From the NCBI RefSeq assembly GCF_038502225.1, contig NC_091369.1, positions 10,504,105 through 10,568,104 on the forward strand: DNA of 64,000 bases, in the 5' to 3' direction. A model generated the notes under the pieces. The model saw only the letters and a program-made list of their open reading frames with translations, was not told the DNA's origin and ran no database searches. This DNA is from Cherax quadricarinatus. Its lineage: Eukaryota > Arthropoda > Malacostraca > Decapoda > Parastacidae. The stretch's first letter is position 1. Each line of letters begins with the position of its first letter. The translations under genes were made by a program, and so were the position numbers. Positions 26,401-35,003 of the stretch are shown here, piece by piece.

Positions 26401-28250
26401 TACCAGGGTCACTCAGACATACCAGTCACTCAGACATACCAGTCACTCAGACATACCAGGGTCACTCAGACATACCTGGGTTACTCGGTGATAACCACAA
26501 GAAGTAATAACTCACATGCCAGGGCCACTCAGACATCTCTGCCTGGCCCTCCTTCTTGGTGTCTGCTCCTTTAGTGCCACAAGACTTCTTGGTGTTTCGG
26601 AGAGGCAAGATACCGATGGGACTGGCATTGAGAGGCACGAAGCAACACACACTAGAGGCACTCAGCCCACAGTAACTGTATGGGTGACCTCCGCTGTGGG
26701 AGAATAACACTACATTAGAGTGTAAGACAGACATATTCTGATGTAATGTGATGCGCTAAACCCTAGTGGCTCATGTAGTGCAAAGAGTGCTGTGGTGATC
26801 ATTCACTGGCTCCTGCTGCTGCCTGCACCACAGTCTGAAATCTCAGTTTGTATTGGGGTACATGAATAAGACATGCAACAGTTGGGTGTGTTTATTGTTG
26901 AGATGCTCCACCTTCACGGAAGCCTTCTTCAATCCTCTTATTATCCCTAACAGTGTAGGCGTAACATATCAACGGTAAAGATACCTAACTGTTGCATCTA
27001 TGTCTTACTCATCTACTTGTCGGTATTGTATGACATTTCCAGAATTATATCAGTTCGCGTTAAGAGGAATGAAGGCTGTGTGAATAAAAGGTAATCTTAA
27101 AGCACACGAGTGGGATCGGAATTTGTCATATGTGACTTTGGACAACTGGGAGTCTAATACAAGGATTCTTTCCATTTCTCTGAAATAATCAATTGCCGGG
27201 GGTAACATACAGCTCTGATACTGTCATTTTCCTTCTTCTAAAGAGTCAGTGGTCCACAGTTTTAGCTTAGTAAGGAGGTACTGGTTTGGGAATAGAGTCG
27301 TAGATGGACAAACTACCAGGTAGCGTCACTGAAGCCTGGACTTTGGGTAGCTCGAAATGTAGGTTGGACGGGTGTGAGCTGGTTGTGCCTAGCATGGGCC
27401 AGTAGACATGCTACAATGATAAATAAGACACTCATGCAGCCAGTGGCTCTGAAGAAGACACTGGCTGGCGAAACGTTTCCAGAATACAGATTCTCAAGTG
27501 TTCCACAAGTGTCTTATTTATCATCTTGTCAGTTTTCTAAGCTATTTATTTACCTGCTACAGTGTTTCTTGAAGCTTATGTTCTCAGTGTGCTTGTCAGC
27601 TGCTGCTGATGCTCAGATGTGTGAACCCAAGTCACTCATTGTTTACACTCTTTGATGCGCTCACGATACTGTAAAAACCTAATTTTAAACCTGCCATTCA
27701 AAACAGCACTGACACACTACGGATTTTTAAAACAACACACGTAGCATCCTGCAAACTCTACCCAAATTATTCTGCACTCAATTGTTACCAACATTTTTAT
27801 TGCATAATGTGTGACTTTGGGTCATGGTTGCAGTGAATGAAAACACTGTTAAGTTGGATGACGTTAGTAAGACAGATTTAAGTTGGTGGGCACACTGTGT
27901 TGACAGTGTGCAACATCAAGTGTTGCACTCCACTCCATCTTGCACTCGCTAGTTGTTACAAGAGTTTAGTAACAGATGTATACTTGGACAAGTTAACAGC
28001 GACACTTTGTGTCTGTTATTAGGATTATTCTAGGCTGGGGCTATGAACACTTAACATTAGACTTTGAACATTCAAAACTAAGCCTGAACACTTACCACTA
28101 AGTGTGAACACTCAGCACTAACTCTGAACACTCAACATGCCACTCTGATAAAGTTTGGTCTTGTTCTCTGGCAATCATATCAATTCTCTTCGTCTTGTTC
28201 CTTGATTGATGAGCCAAAACTTATGAAGGAAACTGAGATCACAACTCATT

Positions 28251-28305
<55 letters not shown>

Positions 28306-28848
28306 TGTGTGTGTGTGTGTACTCACCTAGTTGTGGTTGTAGGGGTCGATTCATAGCTCCTGGCCCCGCCTCTTCACTGGCCGCTACTGGGTCACTCTCC
28401 CTGCACCATGAGCTTTATCATACCTCTGCTTAATGCCATGTATGGATCCTGCCTCCACTACATCGCTTCCCAAACTATTCCACTTCCTGACTACTCTGTG
28501 ACTGAAGAAATACTTCCTAACATCCCTGTGATTCATCTGTGTCTTCAACTTCCGTGTCCTCTTGTTGCTGTGTCTCATCTCTGGAACATTTTGTCTCTGT
28601 CCACCTTGTCAATTCTTCTCAGTAATTTGTATGTCGTTATCATGTCCCCGCTATCTCTCCTGTCCTCCAGTGTCGTCAGGTCAATTTCCCTTAACCTCTC
28701 CTCGTAGGACACATTCCATATCTCTGGGACTAGTCTTGTTGCAAACCTTTGCACTTTCTCTAAGTTTCTTTACGTGCTTGGCTAGGTGTGGGTTCCAAAC
28801 TGGTGCCGCATATTCCAATATGGGCCTAACGTACACGGTATACATGGT

Positions 28849-28900
<52 letters not shown>

Positions 28901-29571
28901 TATCACACATGATTGAAAGCATTCACAAGTAAATATAATCTCAATTACCCGCCCGTCAATCACTGACGTCACGAACTATTTAAAAAACATCAATTTAACA
29001 TTTGCTATTCATCGTGTAATTAATATTACACCATAAATTATATAATAATTACAAATTACATAAAATACATTAATAATAATGCAGTAGAGGTATGAGGCTA
29101 CTGCATAAATATCGGAATTAATGTATTTCATACAACAATGTTATACACAGTGTATATACAAGGGGTGGATAGGGAAGCCAGCGGAAGGCCTCAGTCAGAT
29201 GACCACAAGGAAACGCACGCATGAAAAAGAATACAAATGAGTGAGAAAGCACATGAACAGATAACACAAATGAACAAAGCAAACATGAATAAAAAATGTG
29301 CACGAACATAATGCTCACGTATAAACACACACATGAAGCTGTGTCAGGAAACACTTGTCCTGTTTCCTGATAAACCTTACCTAACCTACCTTAATATTGA
29401 GAGGTGTATGTCTCACTGAGAGTTTACTGTAGTCTAAATGTATTCTAGGTGTAACAGTGTTCTTGACTGGAGGTGAACAGGTTATATGCAACCTTAATGA
29501 ATCTCGTGTAGTCGATAGCTTTTACTTCCCATTAACCTAACTGACCGGTTTATTTACAGTGTATATACACC

Positions 29572-29668
<97 letters not shown>

Positions 29669-29801
29669 GTATATATACACATGCTTAACAATTCGCAAAC
29701 AGGCGAAATTATTTACAAACATTATCTCTCAGTCCACAGCAGGACTGGAACCTACACACTCTACATCAATGTACATAGTACCTTCTCCACTCGGCCAGAT
29801 C

Positions 29802-29858
<57 letters not shown>

Positions 29859-30233
29859 CACCAAGGTGTGCGCGTCTACTGAAATATGTATATTCCTCAG
29901 TTTGTATACAGTGAATTTATTTTAATCCTTATTTCAAGGATTAAAGTTGTCTTCTTTGGTGATGTGAAGGTAAAATGTGATCTTATTGACCCTCGTGTAG
30001 TTGACAGGTTTTATGCTAAACTCACCCCACTAAGTGTGCCCAGCCACCACTACCATCACCCCCCTACACACACACACCATCCCTGCCCAGCAGTACGGAC
30101 CAAACAGGTCCAGGTCTCACCTTGTGATACAGGTCCAATACTCCATACAATGACAGCCAAACTCGTTCTCCTGCTCGTTTTGCGCCCTCACCATCACCAT
30201 CACCACCACCATCACCGCCACCATCACCGCCAT
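8496..30233 (-). CDS. Clip-domain serine protease homolog (non-catalytic), 7 coding exons
   Basis: Joined exons are 30233-30121, 26693-26516, 24734-24637, 23397-23271, 19162-19000, 10447-10296 and 8666-8496, giving 1002 nt and 333 aa. All six introns are GT-AG and all phases agree. Residues 1-17 form a putative signal peptide. Cys 27, 29, 35, 46, 54 and 55 have clip-domain spacing (CxCx5C..C..CC). Residues from about 95 onward are a trypsin-fold domain with WPWHAAIL, TAAHC (His125), NDIALL (Asp181), GWG and CAG. Asp274 is at the position of trypsin Asp189. The catalytic Ser is Gly280 in GDGGGP, so no proteolysis is expected. Known arthropod clip SPHs are secreted haemolymph cofactors or binding proteins, for example in prophenoloxidase activation; that role here is inference. 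The first coding exon has its own 3' splice site, so at least one 5' UTR exon lies upstream, unidentified. Introns 2, 4, 5 and 6 hold junction-derived minisatellites. Confidence 0.92.
8908..9412. repeat. 36-bp minisatellite in intron 6
   Basis: Fourteen nearly identical units (ATCACCACCAGTGTTATTAG + 16 bp). Only one unit shows two substitutions, so recent homogenisation is likely. Confidence 0.95.
9770..10165. repeat. ~20-bp minisatellite in intron 6
   Basis: About 20 units of CCTCTCAGCCTAGACATCAT with many variants. Confidence 0.92.
10183..10310 (-). repeat. Junction-derived array at the intron 6 donor
   Basis: The minus strand reads exon end GTGAT|GTAAGTACC then GGAGGGTCGTGAT|GTAAGTACC and so on, about five times. 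The exon-like half (GGAGGGTCGTGAT) copies the last bases of exon 6; the other half copies its donor. Confidence 0.85.
10296..10447 (-). CDS. SPH exon 6: region before the active site
   Basis: The acceptor is TATCTTCCTCAG|CTGCGG and the donor is TGTGAT|GTAAGT. The 152 nt complete an Ala codon and end phase 0 at GRDACD. It encodes VPIWSNPTC and [14 protein letters not shown]; Asp274 is at the S1-pocket position of trypsin Asp189. The donor is followed by five to six junction copies. Confidence 0.9.
10475..10665. repeat. 28-bp minisatellite in intron 5
   Basis: Seven units of GTATCTGATTGTCAAAGATA + ATACTACA, close to the exon 6 acceptor. Confidence 0.9.
10740..10890 (+). repeat. Dispersed repeat family A, source of the next array
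   Basis: CACCGAAAGGTGTATATCTC, then TATTCCTGACTGACGGTGAA, then CCTTAATGACCCTCGTGTAG. Its final segment is tandemly amplified at 10888-11310. Confidence 0.65.
10888..11310. repeat. 42-bp minisatellite derived from repeat family A
   Basis: Ten units of CCTTAATGACCCTCGTGTAA + 22 bp. The unit is an internal piece of family A, whose intact 5' part lies immediately before it. Confidence 0.92.
11811..12175 (-). pseudogene. CR1/L2-like LINE 3' end, intron 5
   Basis: The minus strand encodes [20 protein letters not shown] then [19 protein letters not shown], then the element's 3' end, which abuts GTGTGTGTGT at 11801-11810. The same 3' coding end recurs at 28321, 59998 and 62540. Confidence 0.75.
12290..12490 (-). 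pseudogene. LINE RT N-terminal fragment
   Basis: The minus strand carries the sequence that precedes RT in CR1-like elements ([24 protein letters not shown]-like). Together with 11811-12175 it is probably one internally deleted LINE copy. Confidence 0.5.
12541..12685 (+). repeat. Dispersed repeat family B with TTAGG-like end
   Basis: AAGGGGTGGAGGGGTAAGCC, AGGAAATACTTGTTCTGTTT and CTTACCTAACCTAACC. Second copy at 29158-29395. Confidence 0.5.
12686..13092. repeat. 33-bp minisatellite in intron 5
   Basis: Twelve units of CTGAGTCTTCCACTTAGTTC + 13 bp, alternating ACACTTCT and ACACTACT variants. Confidence 0.95.
13145..13300 (-). pseudogene. CR1/L2-like LINE 3' tail fragment
   Basis: GGTCGATACCTAGCTCTTGG and CCTCTTGG blocks match the 3' end of the 11811 family, followed at 13302 by a long (GT)n tract. 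Confidence 0.55.
13302..13382. repeat. (GT)n microsatellite
   Basis: About 40 GT units. Other (GT/CA)n tracts: 9602-9632, 28253-28320, 28851-28895, 54614-54661, 58411-58436, 59646-59850, 60466-60526 and 60590-60655. Several abut LINE 3' ends. Confidence 0.95.
13662..13965. other. Unassigned intron 5 sequence
   Basis: An 84-codon minus-strand ORF spans most of it (ends [12 protein letters not shown]), but no family or splice context was recognised. Confidence 0.3.
13966..14118. repeat. 33-bp minisatellite in intron 5
   Basis: Nearly five units of GTGTTAAGTCTGATGGTCAT + 13 bp. Confidence 0.93.
14516..18998 (-). repeat. ~4.5-kb junction-derived 36/39-bp array at the intron 5 donor
   Basis: About 115 units. 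On the minus strand each unit reads GGAG|GTAAGTGTGGGAGGCC + about 20 bp ending GTGATG. The first unit is the true donor of exon 5. Units resemble the exon tail (GGCGTAAAGACGAGGGTAAG against GGCGTAGAGATGGAGTTAAG). Higher-order blocks repeat (16915-17580, 17580-18300, 18300-18900), marked by the CTCTCTACACCTCCGGTCTG variant. Unit length is a multiple of three, so both strands are open in several frames. Confidence 0.95.
19000..19162 (-). CDS. SPH exon 5: catalytic-Asp exon
   Basis: The acceptor is TTTTATTTTAG|TTCAAC and the donor is GACGAGG|GTAAGT. The 163 nt are 54 codons plus one base. It encodes [15 protein letters not shown] (Asp181), then [12 protein letters not shown]. Reading through the donor stays open for more than 500 nt because the adjoining 36/39-bp array is frame-neutral. 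Confidence 0.92.
19479..19666 (+). mobile_element. SIDE copy in intron 4
   Basis: A 164-bp element (19491-19654) in the plus orientation between 12-bp duplications TGTGAAATTACA (19479-19490, 19655-19666). Opens with CTCATGGAAGGTTCCTTGAT and closes with TTTAGCGCTTCCCCCTTGAT plus a (TAA)n tail. It lies antisense to the SPH gene. Confidence 0.88.
19800..20300 (-). pseudogene. Degenerate non-LTR RT remnant in intron 4
   Basis: Broken minus-strand frames show an RT-like order: an [24 protein letters not shown] box, a degenerate catalytic region, then [14 protein letters not shown]. Several stops and frameshifts. Old, non-functional. Confidence 0.55.
20330..20505. repeat. 34-bp minisatellite in intron 4
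   Basis: Five units of CAGTGAGCTTGTATGGTGAT + 14 bp. Confidence 0.9.
20670..20965. repeat. ~20-bp minisatellite in intron 4
   Basis: AATACAATGGTATCTACCTT repeated about 14 times, with two longer blocks repeated as units. Confidence 0.88.
21170..21385. repeat. ~22-bp minisatellite in intron 4
   Basis: Degenerate CCACGCCCCCTCCCACACTT-type units. Confidence 0.8.
21560..23283 (-). repeat. ~1.7-kb junction-derived 18/19-bp array at the intron 4 donor
   Basis: About 90 units reading GTGAGTTATCCAYCCCCAG on the minus strand. The exon 4 end (TTATCCATCCCCAG|GTGAGT) is the first unit, so the repeat is 13 nt of exon plus 6 nt of intron. Each unit thus carries both a CAG acceptor-like end and a strong GTGAGT donor. 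Confidence 0.95.
23271..23397 (-). CDS. SPH exon 4: [10 protein letters not shown] exon
   Basis: The chosen acceptor is CTTCCCTGGTCAG|C, the one that keeps phase with exon 3. The donor is CCCCAG|GTGAGT. The 127 nt encode 43 residues including [10 protein letters not shown] and end VVIHPQ in phase 0, the family's usual position before a Phe-starting exon. The final 13 nt of the exon recur about 90 times in the array that starts directly at the donor. Confidence 0.9.
23425..23755 (-). mobile_element. tRNA-derived SINE in intron 3
   Basis: The minus strand starts with a tRNA-like head (GTAGCTCGGTTGGTAGCAC, A box; GTGGTTCGATTCCCGG, B box), followed by a body and a tail of (ATT)n at 23425-23471. 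Not a tRNA gene: no cloverleaf acceptor stem. Confidence 0.75.
24637..24734 (-). CDS. SPH exon 3: catalytic-His exon
   Basis: The acceptor is TTTTGCAG|GCAGCC and the donor is GATTA|GTAAGT. The 98 nt run from phase 0 to phase 2. It encodes [18 protein letters not shown] followed by [11 protein letters not shown], so the catalytic His is kept. This is one of only two introns in the gene (intron 3) whose donor is not followed by a tandem array. Confidence 0.92.
25085..25185 (+). mobile_element. Penelope-tail fragment with hammerhead-like core, intron 2
   Basis: CTGAAGA at 25107-25113, a GCC..GGC stem and GAAACG at 25128, followed by AATAAAGATACCCAAATGTT and the GTGTCTCATTCATC tail found in the palindromic copies. 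Confidence 0.65.
25186..26035. other. Intron 2 sequence without recognised features
   Basis: AT-rich, with a homopolymer G run at 25452-25461. No ORF of interest. Confidence 0.5.
26036..26485 (-). repeat. Junction-derived array near the intron 2 donor
   Basis: About 27 units of 15-19 bp. On the minus strand ATGTCTGAGTGACCCTGGT repeats, copying the exon 2 end ATGTCTGAGTGGCCCTGGC|AT followed by GT. It starts 30 nt inside the intron, and a higher-order block of three variants repeats. Confidence 0.9.
26516..26693 (-). CDS. SPH exon 2: rest of clip domain and linker
   Basis: The acceptor is TCTCCCACAG|CGGAGG and the donor is TGGCAT|GTGAGT. The 178 nt complete a Ser codon with exon 1 and end in phase 0. 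It encodes clip cysteines 46, 54 and 55 (SYCG, VCC), a Lys/Gly-rich linker with the CGTKG cysteine, and the start of the protease-like domain (MSEWPWH). No R|IVGG activation site is visible, as is usual for SPHs. The last bases of this exon are the source of the array at 26036-26485. Confidence 0.9.
26862..27045. mobile_element. Degenerate palindromic Penelope-tail element, intron 1
   Basis: Left arm AATAAGACATGCAACAGTTG is inverse to the right-arm block ACTGTTGCATC..GTCTTACTC. The hammerhead-like core is eroded (GAAGCCTTCTTCAATCC). Confidence 0.6.
27415..27532. mobile_element. Short palindromic Penelope-tail element, intron 1
   Basis: ATGATAAATAAGACAC is inverted at the other end as GTGTCTTATTTATCAT. 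Core CTGAAGA at 27449-27455 and GAAACG at 27470. Confidence 0.65.
27533..28252. other. Intron 1 sequence without recognised features
   Basis: No ORF or clear repeat, apart from a short CACTAA..GAACACT repetition at 28040-28135. Confidence 0.5.
28321..28850 (-). pseudogene. CR1/L2-like LINE 3' fragment in intron 1
   Basis: The minus strand encodes the YEERLRE-type helix region, then the [20 protein letters not shown] and [18 protein letters not shown] blocks. (GT)n lies on both sides (28253-28320 and 28851-28895). Frameshifts are present. Confidence 0.75.
29158..29395 (+). repeat. Dispersed repeat family B
   Basis: AAGGGGTGGATAGGGAAGCC, AGGAAACACTTGTCCTGTTT and CCTTACCTAACCTACC. Confidence 0.5.
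29400..29530 (+). repeat. Dispersed repeat family A
   Basis: GAGGTGTATGTCTCACTGAG .. CCTTAATGAATCTCGTGTAG. Confidence 0.55.
29695..29805 (-). mobile_element. tRNA-like SINE fragment
   Basis: The minus strand has TCTGGCCGAGTGGAGAAGG (A box) and GGTTCCAGTCCTGCTG (B box). Bordered by (TA)n and (GA)n. Confidence 0.55.
29870..30020 (+). repeat. Dispersed repeat family A
   Basis: ACTGAAATATGTATATTCCT .. CTTATTGACCCTCGTGTAG. Lies just upstream of SPH exon 1 in plus coordinates, inside intron 1. Confidence 0.5.
30121..30233 (-). CDS. SPH coding exon 1: signal peptide and first half of clip domain
   Basis: The exon itself begins at 30255 after a pyrimidine-rich tract ending TCCCACAG; the first in-frame ATG is at 30233-30231. 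It encodes 37 codons plus two bases. The signal-peptide core is encoded by a near-perfect run of GTG and ATG codons, a degenerate trinucleotide tract, giving a Val/Met-only hydrophobic stretch before RAQ. It then carries clip cysteines 27, 29 and 35 ([10 protein letters not shown]). The donor is AAG|GTGAGA. Upstream ATGs were not used because the splice acceptor lies only 22 nt before this ATG. Confidence 0.82.
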
Positions 30234-30429
30234 GCCACCTCCAGCACACACGATCCTGTGGGACAAAACAGAAGAGGAATAGAGTGAAATGTTCCGGAGA
30301 AATCGTGTAGAGAGCTGTACTATGTTAACTAAAATGTTGAAGAAAAAGGCAACATATTACCATGAAACAAGACTGTGAACTGTACGACAACACTACAGAT
30401 GAGACGTATTGTAGTCACTGTGTGAGACA

Positions 30430-31036
30430 ATTATCCCAATACTGCGTAGCCCCTAGTCCCCTGTCTCTCAATGATCAGTGACAATTATCCCAATATTGCA
30501 CAGTTCCCAGTCCCCTGTATCTCAATGATCAGTGACAATTATCCCAATATTGCACAGTTCCCAGTCCCCTGTATCTCAATGATCAGGGACAATTATCCCA
30601 ATACTGCATAGCCCCCAGTCCCCTGTACCTCAATGATCAGTGACAATTATCCCAATACTGCATAGCCCCCAGTCCCCTGTACCTCAATGATCAGTGACAA
30701 TTATCCCAATATTGCACAGCCCCCAGTCCCCTGTACTTCAATGATCAGTGACAATTATCCCAGTATTGCATAGCCCCCAGTCCCCTGTACCTCAATGATC
30801 AGTGATAATTATCCGAATATTGCACAGCCCCCAGTCCCCTGTACTTCAATGATCAGTGACAATTATCCCAGTATTGCATAGCCCCCAGTCCCCTGTACCT
30901 CAATGATCAGTGACAATTATCCCAGTATTGCATAGCCCCCAGTCCCCTGTACCTCAATGATCAGTGACAATTATCCCAGTATTGCATAGCCCCCAGTCCC
31001 CTGTACCTCAATGATCAGTGACAATTATCCCAGTAT
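30430..31036. repeat. 54-bp minisatellite, interrupted by LINE copy 1
   Basis: About 11 units built on CAGTGACAATTATCCCAATA and CCCCCAGTCCCCTGTACCTC. Resumes at 37689-37810 after the LINE. Confidence 0.93.
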
Positions 31037-31049
31037 TGCATAGCCCCCA
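31037..31049. repeat. Target-site duplication, LINE copy 1, left
   Basis: TGCATAGCCCCCA, exactly repeated at 37676-37688 on the other side of the element. Confidence 0.92.
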
Positions 31050-31257
31050 TTATTATTATTATTATAATCAAAAAGAAGCGCTAAGCCACAAGGACTATAC
31101 AGCGCTGCAGGGCAGGAAGGAAGCGAGGGCATCAGGTGGCAAAAGGGAGATGGATGAGCAACAGGTTACGGATAACAGCGGGGCAGTGGATGGTAAAAGG
31201 GTAAAGGGCAGCAAGAGACTGAACCAGAAAGGGCTGAGGGGAGTGCGAAAAGTATCA

Positions 31258-34200
31258 TCAGAGTTTGTGGAGTAAATCAGTCGTTGTCAAGAAGTCAATG
31301 AGAGAGTCAGGATTAAAGGAGGGTCCATCAGCAAGAAGGGAAGGTAAAGAGAGAGTAGGAGAACGAAGACGACGTTGGAGGTAAATTCTGCGTGCTCGTT
31401 GATAGAGAGGGCAGTCTAACAGAATGTGGCTAATCGATACTGGAACTTGACACTGCTCACAGAGAGGAACAGGGTGCCTCTCCATGAGATACCCATGAGT
31501 AAGACGAGTGTGGCCAATGCGAAGGCGGGAGAGAGTGGTCTCCCAACCTCGGCACTGATGACAAGAAGACGGCCAGTAACCTATGCTCGGTTTAATAGAA
31601 TGAAGTTTGTTACCGAGCAGAGTTGACCAACGTTGTTGCCAACGGGTGCGAAGGTGGGTAGCTATTGCAGCAAAATAGTCCAGAAATGGAACACCTCGAT
31701 AGGAAATTGGTAGGTCATATACTGCTGACCGCGCAGCAGTGTCTGCCTGTTCATTGCCCTGTACGTCGACATGACCAGGGACCCAACAAAAAACAATATC
31801 TTTATGTTTGGTAGAGATACGGCGTAGCCAAAGTTGGATACGGAGAACTAGGGGATGAGATGTATCAAATTTTCGTATAGCCTGTAGAGCACTAAGGGAG
31901 TCTGAGACTACTACAAATGATGACACAGGCATAGATGCGATACGAATAAGTGCTGCAAGAATGGCATACAGTTCAGCAGTAAAAATGCTAGCTGAAGATA
32001 GTAAATGCCCTCGTACGACGCTGTCCGGAAACACTGCTGCGAATCCGACGCCGTCTGAAGACTTAGAGCCATCTGTGTACACAGCGGTGGCATGAGAATG
32101 AGAGTGGAAGTGATCAAGAAAAAGAGAGCGGGAAGCCACCGTAGGCAGTTGAGCTTTCGAGCAAGGGAGTGAGAAAGAACAGACCCGAACAGCTGGAACT
32201 TCCCAGGGGGGTAGGGAAAAGTGAGATGCTACATGAACATATAAAGGTGGTAACTGAAGGGAAGACAAGAGTGAAAGTAGGCGAAGAGAAAAGGGACGGA
32301 GCAAACAGGGGCGGCGAACGAATAAAGAATGTCTACTAATATCGGTGACCATTCTATAAATGGAAGGATTGTGTAGATCGTGAGAGCGTACATAGTAACG
32401 AAGGCAATGGGCATCACGGCGATCAGACTAGGATGGAACATTTGCTTCTGTATAGAGGCTCTCAACAGGGGAAGAGCGAAAAGCACCAAGGCACAAACGT
32501 AAGCCTTGGTGATGGATAGAGTTAAGGCTAGAGAGAGTAGCAGGAGAGGCCGCGGAATAAATCTGGTCACCATAATCGAGTTTCGATAAAACGAGGGCTG
32601 AATGTAGGCGAAGCAGAGTTCGACGATCAGCTCCCCAGGAAAGATGAGCAAGGGTTTTAAGAAGGTTTAGCCGGCTGTGACAAGTTGCCTTCAGAGAGGT
32701 AATGTGAGGTTTCCAGGTTAACCGACGGTCAAAGAGAAGGCCTAGAAACCTGACTGTATCACGTTCGGGGATAGGGGAGCCATAGAGATACAAAGGATGA
32801 TCGGAGATAACAGAGCGTCTAGTGAAAGTAATTTGGTGAGTTTTGGTACTTGAAAATTTAAACCCATGTGTGGTGGCCCAAGTGGAAACACGGTCGACCG
32901 CATGCTGGAGAGAAACTGCAATAAGGTGACAGTCAGCGCCTGCACAAGCAATAGCGAAGTCATCAACATAGAGTGATGACCAAATATTGGGTGGAAGAAC
33001 AGAGGCCAAATCATTTATAGCAAGGAGAAAAAGTGTTGTGCTTAGAACACATCCCTGAGGGACACCTTCAGCTTGGACGAAGTCCGGGGAAAGAACATTA
33101 TTGACTCGAACACGGAAATGTCTGTCAGTTAAAAAGTTCTTAAGGAAGGATGGTAGATTGCCTCGGAGGCCTAAGGAATGGGCCTGGGCCAAAATATTAT
33201 ACCTCCAAGTTGTGTCATATGCCTTCTCAAGGTCAAAAAATATGGCAATAACTGAGTGATTATTCGCAAAGGCATTACGAACATACGTATCCAAGCGTAG
33301 TAAGGGGTCTATGGTAGAACGACCCTTACGAAAGCCATATTGACTAGCGGAGAGACTGTTGTGAGTCTCTAAATACCACATTAAACGTCGATTTACGAGG
33401 CGTTCCATCACTTTGCAAACTGCACTTGTAAGAGCGATGGGGCGATAGTGGGAGGCATCATGTCCTGTAGTACCCGGTTTGCGGAAAGGGAGAACAATGG
33501 CAGATTTCCACAGCTGGGGAAGAACTCCTTGTGCCCAAATAAGATTGAAGAGGTGTAAGAGGACTACAAGGGCTGACCGATGTAAATGTTGTAACATACG
33601 AATATGAATGTCATCAGGCCCAGCTGCCGATGATCGGCAAGCTGAGAGCGTTGCCTCCAGTTCTTGAAGTGTAAAAGGCACATTATACTGTTCTTCTCCG
33701 AGAGAAGAAAAGTCCAAGGGTACTAACTCTCTGGCAGACTTTGAGGAAAGAAACGAGGGGCATAGATGGAGCCCTCGGGAAATACGGACCAGATGTGTGC
33801 CAAGTTCAATGGCAACGTCGAGAGGGTTTGCTATATCAACACCAGTGACCCGTAGAACAGGAGCCGGGTCAGGAGAGTATTTACCACTCAATTTCCTCAC
33901 TTTTTTCCAGACTGCACTCATAGAAGAAGCAGAGGTGATGGTGGAAACATAGTCTCGCCAACAAGTGCGTTTAGCTTCACGGATGACACGGCGAGCGATC
34001 GCACGCTTCTGCTTAAAATCAACAAGTCTCTCAGCGGTTCTATTGTACCGGTACCTGCCCCATGCAGCACGTTTCAAACGTACTGCACGAGCACAAGCAG
34101 GAGACCACCAAGGCACGCACTTCTGAGAATGCCTGCCTGAGGTTTGGGGTATAGAATGAGAAGCTGCGGTATAAACTGATGTCGAGAAGATGTGTAGGAG

Positions 34201-34959
34201 CTCATCAATGGAGGATGAAGAAGGAACCTCACTAAAAGCAGTGAGGTGTGAGTAAAGATCCCAATTTGCCCGATCAAATTGCCAGCGAGGGCTACGGGAA
34301 GGTGGTGAATAGGAAGGAGAAGTAAGAATGATCGGAAAATGATCGCTGTCATGTAAGTCTGGTAGAACAGACCAGGTGAAGTCTAGTGCAGTGGAGGAAG
34401 AGCAGACTGATAGATCGATGCAAGAGAGAGTATGAGTACGAGGATCAAAATGGGTGGGAGTACCCGTATTTAAAACATGGAGGGGGTGAGAGGCAAGAAA
34501 AGCCTCCAACTGAATGCCACGTGAGTCACAATGAGACCCCCCCCAGAGGAAATGGTGGGCATTAAAATCACCAAGTAACAGAAGTGGTGGTGGTAAGGAT
34601 GAAACAAGAAAGGCAAAGTCTGGGATAGAAAATGCTCGAGAAGGAGAGAGATATAAAGAACATATTGTAAACCACTTATTCAAGTGGATACGGGCTGCAG
34701 TGTAATGCAGCGAGGTATGGACAAATAGTTGACAGTACGGAATATCATTGCGTAGAAGAAGGGCACTTTCATTAAAGGTCCCATCTGAGAAAGGATCCGA
34801 AGAATACAATAAATTATAGCCTGAGATAGGTTGGAAAACAGCCGAGTGTAATTTTGGTTCTTGTAAGCAAGCACCAACAGGGGAAAACCTGGAAAGCAAC
34901 ATCTGAAGCTCACCCCGATTACCCCTGAGGCCGCGGATATTCCACTGTAAATAGGCCAT
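31258..34959 (-). pseudogene. LINE copy 1 ORF2 (EN-RT-RNaseH), one nonsense codon
   Basis: Reads as 843 aa to a TAG at 32430-32428, then 364 aa more in the same frame. Copy 2 has Leu (TTG) at the stop position. The N-terminal endonuclease has WNIRG, QEPK, GDFNAHH and SDHFPI. The RT has YRPIALTS, FDLEKAYD, VPQGCVLS and the YVDD catalytic box. The stop falls between the RT and the RNase H domain, so a truncated EN-RT protein without RNase H and the terminal Cys motif is predicted. The defect is otherwise isolated, which suggests a young copy. Confidence 0.9.
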
Positions 34960-35003
34960 GATTGGCGATGAAGGAAATATCAGGAATCTGTAGGTAAAGG
35001 CAC

